Below, in pieces: positions 1 through 9,256 of a stretch of DNA of 64,000 nt. Positions within the stretch are counted from its first letter, which is position 1; every line of letters starts with the position of its first letter. The translations under genes and the position numbers were made by a program. The notes beneath the pieces are model-generated. The model worked only from the letters and a program-made list of their open reading frames with translations, made no database searches and was not told where the DNA came from. Source of the stretch: Xanthomonas sp. XNM01. GTDB lineage: Bacteria > Pseudomonadota > Gammaproteobacteria > Xanthomonadales > Xanthomonadaceae. The DNA is taken from assembly GCF_014851915.1 (NCBI RefSeq), contig NZ_JACVAP010000002.1:372001-436000 (forward strand). The letters are read 5' to 3'.

Positions 1-946
1 GCGCAGCTGGCGCGCGGTCTACGGCCCGGACACCTATGCGGTGGAGGAGGGCGGCGCGTCCTTCGTGTTCCTCGACGACGTGATCCACCAGCCCGGTGTC
101 GGCAACGGCTACATCGGTGGCCTGCGCGAGGACCAGTTCGCCTTCCTCGAAACCTATCTCGCCCAGCTGCCACGCGAGCGCCTGCTGGTGATCGGCGTGC
201 ACATCCCGCTGTTCGACACCGGCGGCCGGCAGACCTTCCGCGCCGCCGACCGCGCGCGCCTGTTCGCGCTGCTGCGCGAGCGTCCGCGGCTGCTGGTGCT
301 CAGCGGGCACAGCCACACCCAGCGCCAGTTCTGGCATGGCCAGGCCGAGGGCTGGCAGGGCACGGCGCCGCTGCACGAGTACAACGTCGGCGCGGTCTGC
401 GGCGCGTTCTGGTCGGGCGTGGCCGATGCGGCCGGCATTCCCGCCGCGACGATGAGCGACGGCACCCCGAACGGCCACGCCAGCCTGCGCGTGCTGCCGG
501 GCGGCGACTACGCGCTGGCCTGGCATCCTGCGCGCGTCGACGGCAGCGACCCGGCCTCGACCGCGGCGATGGCCCTGCACGCGCCGAAGGTGCTGCGCCA
601 GGGCGCGTATCCGGCCTGGGGCGTCTACGCCAACGTGTTCATGGGCGATGCGGACACGCGGGTCGAGTACCGCGTCGACGGCGGTGCGTGGGCGCCGATG
701 CGCCGCGTCGAACGCCCCGACCCACGACTGCTGGTCGAGAACGTGGCCGATGACCTGGCGACAGCGCTGCGCGGCTACGACCGCTCGCCCGAGGCGACGC
801 CATCGACGCATCTGTGGCGCGGCGCGCTGCCGACGACGCTGGCGCCCGGCGAGCACCGGATCGAGGTGCGTGCCTTCGACCGTTGGCAGGGCGAGCAGCT
901 GGCCAGCACCGTGTACCGGTTGCAGGCGGAGCCCGCGTTGCCCTGA
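1..946 (+). CDS. Calcineurin-like metallophosphoesterase, 3' part (5' end outside window)
   Basis: The reading frame is open from base 2, so the gene begins before the window. The visible 315 or so residues contain two metal-site blocks of calcineurin-like phosphoesterases, a GVHIPLFD segment and an LSGHSHTQ segment. A roughly 130-residue C-terminal beta-rich extension follows, like the C-terminal domain found in secreted members of the family. A GTG at 41 lies inside conserved sequence (GPDTYAVEEGG...FLDDV) and is unlikely to be the start. Substrate cannot be told from sequence; the extension suggests an extracytoplasmic phosphoesterase. Confidence 0.85.
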   Translation, partial: RSWRAVYGPDTYAVEEGGASFVFLDDVIHQPGVGNGYIGGLREDQFAFLETYLAQLPRERLLVIGVHIPLFDTGGRQTFRAADRARLFALLRERPRLLVLSGHSHTQRQFWHGQAEGWQGTAPLHEYNVGAVCGAFWSGVADAAGIPAATMSDGTPNGHASLRVLPGGDYALAWHPARVDGSDPASTAAMALHAPKVLRQGAYPAWGVYANVFMGDADTRVEYRVDGGAWAPMRRVERPDPRLLVENVADDLATALRGYDRSPEATPSTHLWRGALPTTLAPGEHRIEVRAFDRWQGEQLASTVYRLQAEPALP

Positions 947-1719
947 GCGGGCTGCGATGCGCATGCGGCCGTTGCTTGCCGCGACAGGCATCGCCGTCGT
1001 CCCGGGGCGCGCGTGGCACATCGCGGTGCGCGTCAGCGCGGCATGCGCGGTGCGCACGGACATCGCACGCGATGACAGGCCGATGGCGGTCGCCTGCAGC
1101 CCACGCACCTGCAGTCTGACTGCGCGAATCCTCCTGGCAGCAGTCATTACCTGGGAACGTGGGACGGCGAAGGTTCCGGAGCGGAGAGATCAGGGGCATC
1201 CGCGGCCCGGTGACCTCCTCTGTCGGTGCCTGCGAGCAGGGCCGACGAACCGTCATGGCCCAGAAACGTAGAACGCCCCTCGCGGGGCGCCTGTCGGATC
1301 CGCGGCTGGCTGGCTGTCGGCTGGCTGGCGCGGAATGCGTCGCTGGCTGGCCGGTGGCGAGCGAGCTGCGTGGCGCGCAGTCTAGACAGTCCGTCACCAG
1401 CGTGTTCGAACGAGAAACATTCGCAGTCGCAGCAGTCCGGTTGCCCGGCCAGGCCGCATCGCAGGCGGATTCGCCGGATGACGGCCGTGCCTGCCCGCTG
1501 CGGCCGATCGTCCTGCTGGCGCGCTGCGCGCCGATCTGATCGTCATGGCCGGAACTGTACGCCGCGACCGCGCAACCGGCTGGTAGCGGACGCGATCGCC
1601 TCGTGTCGGGACTGGCCCGGGTGCGTCGCCGTGGACGCCGCGCCCGCACTGCAAGCCGGTGTCCAACGGCATGGATCCTGGGATGCACACGCCGTCAGGC
1701 GCGTCGCCCGCTCACGGCG
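947..1719. other. Non-coding stretch, about 770 bp
   Basis: No frame here has a recognisable protein, a ribosome binding site or conserved motif; the long minus-strand frame across it is Arg/Ala/Pro-rich, typical of antisense reading in GC-rich DNA. There is a short hairpin CGCCCC-tcgc-GGGGCG at 1274-1289 without a clear T-run and a cluster of CTGGCTGG repeats at about 1306-1355. It lies between two genes whose 3' ends face each other, so no promoter is needed here. Confidence 0.6.
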
Positions 1720-2418
1720 TCACAGCGGCAGTTCGATCTCGACGAAGCTGCCGACGCGGGTGTGCCCGTGCGTGGCCTCGCCGTGGCGTGGCACCGGATA
1801 GTCGGCCAGGCGGTCGACCAGCACCGTCTGCAGGCCGGCCTCGCGTGCGGCGTCCAGTTCCTCGACCACGTCCGACAGGAACAGGATGTCGTGCGGCCTT
1901 TCGCCGATCGCCTCGGCAATGCGGCTGTAGCTGGCCGCCTCGCGCTTGCCGCCGACCTCGGTGTCGAACCAGCCGGAGAACAGCCCGGTCAGGTCGCCGG
2001 CGTCGCTGTGGCCGAAGAACAGCTTCTGCGCCGGCACCGAACCGGACGAGTACACGTACAGCGGCAGGCCCAGTGCGTGCCAGCGTTCCAGCGTCGGCGC
2101 GGCGTCCGGGTAGATGTGCGCGGTGAAGTCGGCGCTGGCGTAGCCGGCCTGCCAGACCATGCCCTGCAGCGCCTTCAGCGCCGTGTGCTTGCGGTCCTGG
2201 TCGATCCAGCCCTGCAGCGTCTCCACCACCAGCGCGTCCTGGCAGGCGCCGCCGATCTCCACCGCCACCGCGTCCAGCCAGCGCCGGACCTCGGGCTCGT
2301 GGCCGTGTGCCTGGACGAAGCCGGGCAGGGCGCGGCGTGCGTAGGGGAACAGCACGTCCTTGACGAACGAGATGCTGCTGGTGGTGCCTTCGATGTCGGT
2401 GAGGATCGCGCGGGTCAT
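1720..2418 (-). CDS. mtnC: Enolase-phosphatase E1 (methionine salvage)
   Basis: This 232-residue HAD-superfamily protein converts 2,3-diketo-5-methylthiopentyl-1-phosphate to the acireductone by enolisation and dephosphorylation. The N-terminal [20 protein letters not shown] block is diagnostic, with the HAD aspartate and the family's Glu instead of a second Asp. Later come the YSSGS motif, a lysine at QKLFFGH and the acidic [13 protein letters not shown] loop. The frame stays open upstream to 2628 but homology starts at [11 protein letters not shown], so the ATG at 2416-2418 is chosen. It is last in the order mtnB, mtnD, mtnC and is separated from mtnD by a terminator-like hairpin. Confidence 0.95.
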   Translation of the reverse strand: MTRAILTDIEGTTSSISFVKDVLFPYARRALPGFVQAHGHEPEVRRWLDAVAVEIGGACQDALVVETLQGWIDQDRKHTALKALQGMVWQAGYASADFTAHIYPDAAPTLERWHALGLPLYVYSSGSVPAQKLFFGHSDAGDLTGLFSGWFDTEVGGKREAASYSRIAEAIGERPHDILFLSDVVEELDAAREAGLQTVLVDRLADYPVPRHGEATHGHTRVGSFVEIELPL

Positions 2419-2441
2419 GCGGGTCTGCCTGAAAAGGAAAA

Positions 2442-2461
2442 CCCCTCCCGGATGGGAGGGG
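2442..2461 (-). terminator. Rho-independent terminator/attenuator between mtnD and mtnC
   Basis: A perfect 8-bp stem (CCCCTCCC and GGGAGGGG) with a 4-base loop is followed on the minus strand by TTTTCCTTTTC. It sits 21 bases after the mtnD stop and 23 before the mtnC ATG. It is the only hairpin in the window with a clear U-tract, so it should terminate or attenuate transcription leaving mtnD. Confidence 0.75.
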
Positions 2462-2482
2462 TGGGATCGGTGCGTGCCTGGA

Positions 2483-3037
2483 TCAGGCGGCGGTCGGCAC
2501 GTAGCGCGGGAACTTCTGCGCGATGTCGGTGCCGGTGAAGTGGCCGACCCAGCCGTCCGGCTCGGTGAAGAAGCGGATCGCGATGAAGCTCGGCTCCTCG
2601 CCCATGTCGAACCAGTGCGTGGCGCCATCGGGCACCGCGATCAGGTCGTCCTTCACGCATTCGATCTCGTAGACCTTCTCGCCCACGTGCAGGGTGAACA
2701 GGCCGGAGCCGGCGACGAAGAAGCGCACCTCGTCTTCCTTGTGGAAGTGCTCGTCGAGGAACTTCTTCCGCATCTCGGCGCGGTTCGGATTGTCCGGCGC
2801 GATGCTGACCACGTCGACGGTCTTGAAGCCGCGTTCGGTCACCAGGCGGTCGATGTCGGCGCGGTAAGCCTCCATCACCTGCTCGGGCGTGGCGCCCGGC
2901 GCGACCGGCTGGCTCGCCTGCCAGCGCTCGAAGGTCACGCCGATCTTCTTCAGTTCGGTTGCGATCTCGGTGCCGTCGGTGCTGGTGAACAGCGGCTGCT
3001 CGGGGCGGGTGTCGTCGAAGATGCGGAGTCGGCTCAT
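2483..3037 (-). CDS. mtnD: Acireductone dioxygenase (methionine salvage)
   Basis: This 184-residue cupin oxidises acireductone to the keto acid of methionine plus formate when iron-loaded. The family's metal ligands are all visible: His97, His99 and Glu103 in the [11 protein letters not shown] segment and His141 in GATHWFDMG. Length matches bacterial ARD proteins. The frame is open to 3082 but conserved sequence starts at MSRLRIFDD, giving the ATG at 3035-3037. It lies between mtnB and mtnC, which supply the steps before it. Confidence 0.96.
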   Translation of the reverse strand: MSRLRIFDDTRPEQPLFTSTDGTEIATELKKIGVTFERWQASQPVAPGATPEQVMEAYRADIDRLVTERGFKTVDVVSIAPDNPNRAEMRKKFLDEHFHKEDEVRFFVAGSGLFTLHVGEKVYEIECVKDDLIAVPDGATHWFDMGEEPSFIAIRFFTEPDGWVGHFTGTDIAQKFPRYVPTAA

Positions 3038-3164
3038 GGGATCCACCTGCTTGGCGCGCGGCTGGGCGCGTGGAAAACGCAAAGGGTATCAGGCGTGCGC
3101 GACCGGACGGGGAACGCAGGCGAAACAGCGGCGTCCCGCTACCGGAACACCTCCGTGCCCGCGA

Positions 3165-3815
3165 TCAGCCCGTGGCGCGCAGACGGCGCAGTTCCAGCTC
3201 GCAGTGGAACAGGAACTCGAAGGCCTCCAGGTGCCGGCGCGCCTCGGCCATGTCGCGGCCCCAGGCATACAGACCGTGGCCGTCGATCAGGTAGCCCCAC
3301 AGGCACTGCGTGTCGAGCAGGGCATCGACCTGCGCGGCCAGCACGTCCATGTCCTGGGTGTTGGCGAACACCGGCACGTCCACCGCCGTCTCATGGGTGC
3401 TGTTGCCGTGGAAGGCCTTCAGCAGCTCGTAACCTTCCAGGCGGATGTGGCCCTGCGGCGCGTACAGGCGCGAGGCGATGGTCTGCACCGGCGAGTGCGT
3501 GTGCAGCACGCAGCCGATCTCCGGGAAACGCCGGTACAGCTGGGTGTGCAGCAGCGTTTCGGCGGACGGACGCAGCGGGCGGCCGACCGCCTTGCCGTCG
3601 AAATCCACGACCATGATGTCGTCCTCGACCAGCCGGCCCTTGTCGCGGCCGGAGACGGTGATCGCGGCATGCGCGTCGTCCAGCCGGTGCGAGAAGTTGC
3701 TGCTGGTGGCCGGGGTCCAGCCGGCCTGGGCCAGCTCGCGGATGTTGCCGATCAGCAGCTGCGCCAGCTCGCGCAGGCGGCCGCTGTCGTAGGGAACCTG
3801 GGTCGCGTCGTTCAT
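3165..3815 (-). CDS. mtnB: Methylthioribulose-1-phosphate dehydratase
   Basis: This 216-residue member of the class II aldolase/adducin fold dehydrates 5-methylthioribulose-1-phosphate. Features seen are the SSNFSHR substrate loop near residue 40, the zinc-binding HTHS motif (His105, His107), and the [13 protein letters not shown] block typical of MtnB. It is the first gene of the mtnB-mtnD-mtnC set, 127 bp upstream of mtnD. MtnA (isomerase) and MtnP (phosphorylase) are not in the window. Confidence 0.94.
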   Translation of the reverse strand: MNDATQVPYDSGRLRELAQLLIGNIRELAQAGWTPATSSNFSHRLDDAHAAITVSGRDKGRLVEDDIMVVDFDGKAVGRPLRPSAETLLHTQLYRRFPEIGCVLHTHSPVQTIASRLYAPQGHIRLEGYELLKAFHGNSTHETAVDVPVFANTQDMDVLAAQVDALLDTQCLWGYLIDGHGLYAWGRDMAEARRHLEAFEFLFHCELELRRLRATG

Positions 3816-3852
3816 GCCGCGCAGTGTAGGGCCTGCGTCCGGCAGCGGGTAG

Positions 3853-3879
3853 GCCGGGGCGTCATGGCGACGCCCCGGC
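3853..3879 (-). terminator. GC-rich hairpin between the AdiC-like permease and mtnB
   Basis: An 11-bp perfect inverted repeat (GCCGGGGCGTC / GACGCCCCGGC, loop of 5) begins 10 bases downstream of the stop of the minus-strand permease ending at 3889. No U-tract follows. It probably ends the permease transcript and separates it from mtnB. Confidence 0.45.
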
Positions 3880-3888
3880 GCGTTCCGC

Positions 3889-5199
3889 TCAGGCGCCAGG
3901 CGGGGTGGCCCGCGAACGGCGCGAGAAGCCGCGGTATGCGGCCCATGCCAGCGCGGCCACGATCAGCGCGCCGACCAGGATGTCGGTGTCGGTCGACCAG
4001 GCGAGCAGGCCGCAGGCGATCAGCGCGCCCATGCCGAGCGCACGGTCGCTGCCGCGCGGCCGCCGCTCCGGGGTGCCGAACAACAGGCTCAGGCCGGCGG
4101 CGACGTAGGCCATCACCACCAGGGTCACGGCCATCTCGATGATCGTGCCGAACTGCTCGCCCACCGTCGGCGCCTGGGTGATGATCGAGATGACGCTCAT
4201 CGACAGCACGATGATGAACAGCCCCCAGCCGGCGGCACCGTTCGGGCGCAGGCGGCCGAAGATCGCCGGCAGGAAGCCGCGCTGCGCGGCACGGGCACCG
4301 GATTCGCCGGTCACCAGCATCCAGCCACCGAGCGTGCCGCTGGCCTTGAGCGCGGCGGCGGCCGCGATCACCGGGATCGCCCAGGCGCCGAACATCTGGC
4401 CGGCCACCAGCGCGAACGGCGCACTCGAAGCGGCCATCTCCGCGGCCGGCACGATGCCCATCATCAGCACCGAGGACACCAGGTAGACCACGCCGGCGAT
4501 CAGGATGCCGCCCAGGGTGGCGATCGGCACGTTGCGGTTCGGGTCGCGGACCACGCCGGCGATCATCGCGCCGGTCTCCAGCCCGACGAAGGCCCAGAAC
4601 ACCGAGGCCAGCGAACCGAACACCACCGCCGTGTCGGAGTTGCCGGTCACGTTCCAGCCCGCGCGGTAGATTTCCGGGTCGAAGCTGCCCCAGCCGGCGA
4701 TCAGCACCGCCACCACCGGCATCAGGCCGAACACCACGCACATCGACTGGAAGCGGGCGATCGAGCGCGGGCCCAGCAGGTTCAGCGCGAACATCAGCCA
4801 CAGCAGCGCGATCTGGCCGATCAGCCGGGTCGAGCCGCCATCGTCGATCGGCAGCAGGATCACCAGATAGCCGAACGCGGCCACGGCGATCGCGTTGTTG
4901 CCGATCCACGACGACAGCCAGTACATCGTGGTCGCCAGGAAGCCCATGTCGCGGCCCAGCGAGGGGCGGATGTAGTCGTCCGGCGAGGTCAGGTCCGGAT
5001 ACTGGCGGGCCAGGCGCGCGAACGCGCCGCCCAGGGTGACGGCCAGGATCGTGCCCAGCAGCCAGGAGAACGCGGTGACGCCGCCGACCTTGGCCAGCGA
5101 GGCGGGCAGCAGGAAGAAGCCCGAGCCGATCATGTTGTTGGCGACCACGAAGGTGGCCAGCACGGGTCCGATCTTCTTGGCCTGGGTGACGGTCGACAT
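3889..5199 (-). CDS. APC-family amino-acid permease, AdiC-like
   Basis: This 436-residue, roughly 12-helix inner-membrane transporter has the unwound helix-1 motif [12 protein letters not shown], very close to the GSGVFLLPANLA of the arginine/agmatine antiporter AdiC, and the LSSWIGN block in helix 3. Length is close to AdiC (445). Substrate is inferred as a basic amino acid or its amine. No arginine decarboxylase lies nearby, so an acid-resistance role cannot be claimed. The start is the ATG giving [12 protein letters not shown]; upstream sequence in the same frame is antisense-like. Confidence 0.85.
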   Translation of the reverse strand: MSTVTQAKKIGPVLATFVVANNMIGSGFFLLPASLAKVGGVTAFSWLLGTILAVTLGGAFARLARQYPDLTSPDDYIRPSLGRDMGFLATTMYWLSSWIGNNAIAVAAFGYLVILLPIDDGGSTRLIGQIALLWLMFALNLLGPRSIARFQSMCVVFGLMPVVAVLIAGWGSFDPEIYRAGWNVTGNSDTAVVFGSLASVFWAFVGLETGAMIAGVVRDPNRNVPIATLGGILIAGVVYLVSSVLMMGIVPAAEMAASSAPFALVAGQMFGAWAIPVIAAAAALKASGTLGGWMLVTGESGARAAQRGFLPAIFGRLRPNGAAGWGLFIIVLSMSVISIITQAPTVGEQFGTIIEMAVTLVVMAYVAAGLSLLFGTPERRPRGSDRALGMGALIACGLLAWSTDTDILVGALIVAALAWAAYRGFSRRSRATPPGA

Positions 5200-5246
5200 G
5201 CGCGCGGGGGCTCGAAGGAAGTGGAGGGCGGCCGGGGCCGGAACGC

Positions 5247-5274
5247 GCACGGCCCGCGCGAGGGCGGGCCGTGC
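5247..5274 (-). terminator. Hairpin after the second amino-acid permease
   Basis: An 11-bp perfect stem (GCACGGCCCGC / GCGGGCCGTGC, 6-base loop) lies 18 bases past the stop of the minus-strand permease at 5292 and before the AdiC-like gene. No U-tract is present. It is probably a terminator or mRNA-stabilising hairpin. Confidence 0.45.
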
Positions 5275-5291
5275 GGGGTGCGCGTCGGGAC

Positions 5292-6791
5292 TCAGCCCTT
5301 GCGCAGTTTGCTGTTGCGGTAGCCGTACACGGCGTAGATCAGGAAGCCGATCACCGTCCAGCCGGCCAGCACGATCCAGTTGAGCATCGGCATGATCGCG
5401 ATCAGGCCCAGGCAGGTCAGCATGCCGAGCGTGCCGACCACGTACACCGCCGGGGTGCGGAACGGGCGGTGCAGATCGGGCTGGGTGCGGCGCAGGACCA
5501 TCACGCCCACGCACACCGTGGCGAAGGCGACCAGGGTGCCCATCGAGACCACGTCGCCGAGCAGCTGGATCGGCAGCAGCGCGGCCATCAGCGCGGCGAC
5601 CGCGGCGACCAGCACCGTGCCCTTGTGCGGCGTGCGGAAGCGCTGGTGGACCGCGCCGAAGAAGCGCGGCAGCAGGCCGTCCTGCGCCATCGAGAAGAAG
5701 ATGCGCGCCTGGCCCATCAGCATCACCAGGATCACCGTGGTCAGGCCGGCGATCGCGCCGACCTCGACCAGGGTCTTCAGCCACAGCAGGCTCGGATAGG
5801 CTTCCAGCGCGGTCGCCACCGGCTTGGGCGTGCCCAGCTGGGTGTAGGGCACCATGCCGGTCAGCACCGCCGACACGGCGATGTAGATCACCGTGCACAG
5901 CAGCAGCGAGCCGAGGATGCCGATCGGCATGTCGCGCTGCGGGTTCTTGACCTCCTGCGCCGCGGTGGAAACCGCGTCGAAGCCGATGTAGGCGAAGAAC
6001 ACGATCGAGGCGCCGCGCAGCACGCCCTCCCAGCCGAAGCGGTCGCCGCCCTGGTTTTCGGGAACGAACGGCAGCCAGTTCTGCGCATCCACGTACTGCG
6101 CGCCGAACACCAGCAGCAGCAGGATCACCACGACCTTGATCGACACGATCAGCGCATTGACCGTGGCCGACTGGGTGATGCCGACGTAGCACAGCGCACC
6201 GACCGCGCCGATCACCAGCACCGCCGGCAGGTTGAACAGCGCGCCGGTCAGCACGAAGGTGCCGAACTCGCAGGCGCCGGCCTGCGCGGCTTCATGGGTG
6301 CAGAAATTGATCGGCGCCTGGGTCAGCGCCGCGGGCAGGTGCAGGCCGAAGCTCTGCAGGAAGCTGGCCGTGTAACCGGACCAGCCCACCGCAACCGTCG
6401 ACACCGCGAACAGGTATTCCAGCACCAGGCTCCAGCCGACGAACCAGGCCAGGGCCTCGCCGATGGTGGCGTAGGTGTAGCTGTAGGCGCTGCCCGACGC
6501 CGGGATCATCGCCGCGAACTCGGCGTAGCACAGGCCGGCCATCGCGCAGGCGAAGCCGGCGATGACGAAGCTGAGCATGATCGCCGGGCCGGCGTGGTTG
6601 GCCGCCGCGGTGCCGGTGATCACGAAGATGCCCGCGCCGATCACCGCGCCCAGGCCCAGCATGATCAGATGCTTGGCCGTCAGCGTGCGCTTGAGACCGA
6701 CCTCGCCGGACAGGCTGCCTTCGACCGGTTCGCCCGCATCGACATGCGGCTGGGCCGCGATGGGCTTGGTGATCAGCAGGTTCTTCAGCAT
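5292..6791 (-). CDS. APC-family amino-acid permease (cationic amino-acid transporter type)
   Basis: This 499-residue membrane protein has 12 or more hydrophobic helices. The helix-1 motif GLGAVIGAGIFVITGTAAA and the FFAYIGFDAVSTAAQEVKNPQRDMP block are typical of YfnA/CAT-type amino-acid permeases. The first methionine followed by homologous sequence is MLKNLLITKP (ATG at 6789-6791). A soluble N-terminal segment of about 35 residues precedes helix 1. It is a neighbour of another APC permease of a different subfamily on the same strand, 92 bp apart with a hairpin between, so they may be separate transcripts. Confidence 0.88.
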   Translation of the reverse strand: MLKNLLITKPIAAQPHVDAGEPVEGSLSGEVGLKRTLTAKHLIMLGLGAVIGAGIFVITGTAAANHAGPAIMLSFVIAGFACAMAGLCYAEFAAMIPASGSAYSYTYATIGEALAWFVGWSLVLEYLFAVSTVAVGWSGYTASFLQSFGLHLPAALTQAPINFCTHEAAQAGACEFGTFVLTGALFNLPAVLVIGAVGALCYVGITQSATVNALIVSIKVVVILLLLVFGAQYVDAQNWLPFVPENQGGDRFGWEGVLRGASIVFFAYIGFDAVSTAAQEVKNPQRDMPIGILGSLLLCTVIYIAVSAVLTGMVPYTQLGTPKPVATALEAYPSLLWLKTLVEVGAIAGLTTVILVMLMGQARIFFSMAQDGLLPRFFGAVHQRFRTPHKGTVLVAAVAALMAALLPIQLLGDVVSMGTLVAFATVCVGVMVLRRTQPDLHRPFRTPAVYVVGTLGMLTCLGLIAIMPMLNWIVLAGWTVIGFLIYAVYGYRNSKLRKG

Positions 6792-6985
6792 CGGGGTCCC
6801 CGGTTCGGTGTGGGTGGCGCACTGCGGCCGCCCAGACGTTCCGTCGTCCCCCCGCGGCCACGCGGCAATCGCCGTACCATGCCAAACGCCGCGGTCGCGC
6901 ACAAGAACGCCGGGCGCACTTGCCGGCGTGCTGGCGAACCCGGACGATGCGGCTCCGGTTTTCGCCGCAACGCAGCAGGATCACG

Positions 6986-7597
6986 ATGTCGGACACGCAT
7001 TCCGCGGGCCACGCCATGTCGTCGGACCGCACGCCGCTGCGGCAGGCGCTGCTGGGGTATGCCAGCGACCACGCCGATGAGGCGGCGCTGGCGGAGCAGT
7101 TCCTGGAACTGCTGGACGATCCGGTCGATCCGTTCCTGCGCAGCCGGCTGGCCGGTCATTTCACCGGCTCGGCCTGGGTGGTCAGCGCCGATGGACTGCG
7201 CACCCTGCTGACCCACCACCGCAAGCTCCAGCGCTGGCTGCAGCCCGGCGGACATGCCGATGGCGACACCGATCTGGCGCGGGTCGCGCTGCGCGAAGCC
7301 GAGGAGGAGACCGGCGTGCCCGGCCTGCGGCTGCAGGACGGCGCGATCTTCGACCTGGACCGGCACTGGATTCCGGAGCGGCGCGACGTGCCGGGTCACT
7401 GGCATTACGACGTGCGTTACGTGGTGCGCGCCGGCGACGACGAGCGCTACGTGGTCAGCGAGGAGTCCGACGACCTGGCCTGGCGCGCGGTCGCCGCCGT
7501 CGCCGCCGATCCGGCCAGCGATGCATCGATGCGGCGCATGGCCGGCAGATGGCTGGCGCAGGCGACGCCGTTGCAGGGCGATCCGCAGCGGCGATGA
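6986..7597 (+). CDS. NUDIX hydrolase
   Basis: This 203-residue protein has a Nudix box beginning GGHADGDTDLARVALREAEEE and ending TGV. It fits G-x5-E-x7-REUxEExGU except that Thr replaces the first Glu. Such proteins hydrolyse nucleoside-diphosphate-linked compounds; the substrate here is unknown. The start at 6986 is preceded by AGGA with 5-base spacing; an alternative ATG is at 7016. Its stop overlaps the start of the following lysR-type gene (ATGA at 7594-7597), suggesting translational coupling. Confidence 0.85.
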   Translation: MSDTHSAGHAMSSDRTPLRQALLGYASDHADEAALAEQFLELLDDPVDPFLRSRLAGHFTGSAWVVSADGLRTLLTHHRKLQRWLQPGGHADGDTDLARVALREAEEETGVPGLRLQDGAIFDLDRHWIPERRDVPGHWHYDVRYVVRAGDDERYVVSEESDDLAWRAVAAVAADPASDASMRRMAGRWLAQATPLQGDPQRR

Positions 7598-8493
7598 TCG
7601 AGGACATCCGCTACCTGATCGTGTTCGCCAAGATCGCCGAGGTCGGCACGGTCTCCGGCGGCGCCGAAGCGCTGGGGATCGCGACCGCGACCGCCAGCGA
7701 GCACCTGTCGCGGCTGGAGAAGAACCTCGGCACCGCCTTGCTCTACCGCAATACCCGCAAGCTCTCGCTCAGCCAGGATGGGGTCCGCCTGCTGGAAACG
7801 GCGCGGGCGATGCTGGAACTGTACGAGAAGGGCGTGATCGAGTTCCGCCAGCGTTCGGTCTCGACCGCGGCCCGGCTGCACATCTCGATCCCCGCGGTGT
7901 TCATCAATGGTCCGTTCACCGCGCACCTCGCGACGTTCATCCGCGCGCACCCGCAGCTCGGCCTGCGCATCAGCTGCCAGGACAGCCGCGAGGACATCGT
8001 CGCCGAGGGCATCGACCTGGCCTTCCGGATCGGCGAGCTGCCCGACAGCACGCTCAAGGCGCGGCATCTGTTCCTGCTGCCGCGGCGGGTGGTCGCCGCG
8101 CCGTCGCTGCTGGCCGGACACGGCCCGGTCGCGCATCCATCCGGGCTGGAGCGGCTGCCGTGGATCGGCCTGGCGATGCGCCCGGACACACGCCGGTTCC
8201 GGCACGTGCACAGCGGCGAGACGGTCGAGATCCGCTACGTGCCGCAGGTCCGGGTGGACAACGTGGAGGCCGCCTGGCGGCTCGCCGCCGCCGGTGCCGG
8301 CCTGGCGGCGCCGCCGGAGTACCTGAGCGAAGGGGGCATCCGCCGCGGCGAGGTCGTCGCGGTGCTGCCGGACTGGACGCTGGAGCCGCTGCAGGTCCAC
8401 GCCGTCTGGCCGGCCAACGTCTCCGCCAGCAGCGCCGCCTACGCGCTGGTCAACGCCCTCTACGACGCCTTCAACCCGTCGCCGGTCCGCTGA
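7594..8493 (+). CDS. LysR-family transcriptional regulator
   Basis: This 299-residue protein has an N-terminal winged helix-turn-helix (residues about 5-65, including GTVSGGAEALGIATATASEHLSRLEKNLG in two overlapping parts of the motif) and a C-terminal periplasmic-binding-like effector domain with a PDWTLEPLQVHAVWP segment typical of CrgA/AaeR-like LysR proteins. It overlaps the NUDIX stop by 4 bases. The downstream LysE exporter gene is convergent and overlaps it by 23 bp. Target and effector are unknown. Confidence 0.9.
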   Translation: MIEDIRYLIVFAKIAEVGTVSGGAEALGIATATASEHLSRLEKNLGTALLYRNTRKLSLSQDGVRLLETARAMLELYEKGVIEFRQRSVSTAARLHISIPAVFINGPFTAHLATFIRAHPQLGLRISCQDSREDIVAEGIDLAFRIGELPDSTLKARHLFLLPRRVVAAPSLLAGHGPVAHPSGLERLPWIGLAMRPDTRRFRHVHSGETVEIRYVPQVRVDNVEAAWRLAAAGAGLAAPPEYLSEGGIRRGEVVAVLPDWTLEPLQVHAVWPANVSASSAAYALVNALYDAFNPSPVR

Positions 8494-9088
8494 GCAGCTG
8501 CAGCCAGAGCATGTAGCCGGCGGTGGCGACCAGCGTCCCGCCCATGGCCAGGTTGAAGGCGCGGATGCGGCGCGGGCTGTCGAGCAGGAGCGAGACCCGG
8601 TCGCCGAGCACCGCCCAGGCCGCCAGCGACAGGTAGCAGACGACCGCGTAGATCGCCACGAACACCGCCAGGGTGACGTGCGTGCGCGGATCGGAGAACA
8701 GCGCCGTGCCCGAGGCGCAGGCGATCCAGGCCTTGGGATTGAGCCATTGCAGCGCGACGCCCTGCACGAAGCCGGGCACGCCGGCCTTCTCGATCGCCAG
8801 TTCCGGCCGCGCCGAGGCGATCTTCCAGCCGACCCAGGCGATGAACAACGCGCCGGCGATGCCCAGCCAGTGGAAGAACGCGGGCCGGCCTTCCAGTGCC
8901 CTGGCCAGCCAGACGCCGACGAAGACCAGCAGCAGGGTGAACCCCGCGGTGGCGCCGGAGACGAACGGCAGGGTCCGCCAGACGCCGTGATTGGCGCCGG
9001 AGGCCACGATCACCATGTTGACCGGCCCGGGCGAGATCGACATGCCCAGCGAGAACAGGCCCATGGCCGGAAGCAGTGCCCAATCCAT
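8471..9088 (-). CDS. LysE-family amino-acid exporter
   Basis: This 205-residue inner-membrane protein has about six hydrophobic segments. The SISPGPVNMVIVASGANHG motif near the N-terminus and QWLNPKAW near residue 115 are characteristic of the LysE/RhtB translocators that export amino acids or related compounds. The start is the ATG at 9086-9088 (MDWALLPAMGLFS). Its last 23 bases overlap the 3' end of the convergent LysR gene. Confidence 0.9.
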   Translation of the reverse strand: MDWALLPAMGLFSLGMSISPGPVNMVIVASGANHGVWRTLPFVSGATAGFTLLLVFVGVWLARALEGRPAFFHWLGIAGALFIAWVGWKIASARPELAIEKAGVPGFVQGVALQWLNPKAWIACASGTALFSDPRTHVTLAVFVAIYAVVCYLSLAAWAVLGDRVSLLLDSPRRIRAFNLAMGGTLVATAGYMLWLQLLSGPATG

Positions 9089-9227
9089 CGCTGATCCATC
9101 CCTTCGGCGGTCGCCGCTGCGCGCCCGGGAGCCGGGCGTCTCATGCAGCGACACGCTACAGAAGGCCGGCACCGCGATCAGCGGGGCCGGGCCTGAATCA
9201 GATTTCGGTTTTCCGTTGCATGCCGCA

Positions 9228-9247
9228 CGGTCCGGCCGCTCGGACCG
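9228..9247 (-). terminator. Hairpin downstream of serA
   Basis: A 7-bp perfect stem (CGGTCCG / CGGACCG, loop 6) lies 10 bases after the serA stop on the minus strand. There is no U-tract. It may be a terminator separating serA from the LysE gene. Confidence 0.4.
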
Positions 9248-9256
9248 GACCGTCGC

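Noticed and set aside
1274-1289. Hairpin CGCCCC-tcgc-GGGGCG as a terminator.
   Set aside because: It is 330-440 bases from the end of either flanking gene and has no convincing T-run; mentioned only in the non-coding entry.
639-1688. A 349-residue minus-strand open frame.
   Set aside because: It overlaps the phosphoesterase gene antisense, is Arg/Ala/Pro-rich with no motif, and has no ribosome site.
3889-6192. A possible fusion of the two amino-acid permeases.
   Set aside because: The upstream part of the frame is the wrong frame of the second permease; each permease has its own start, stop and full-length homology.
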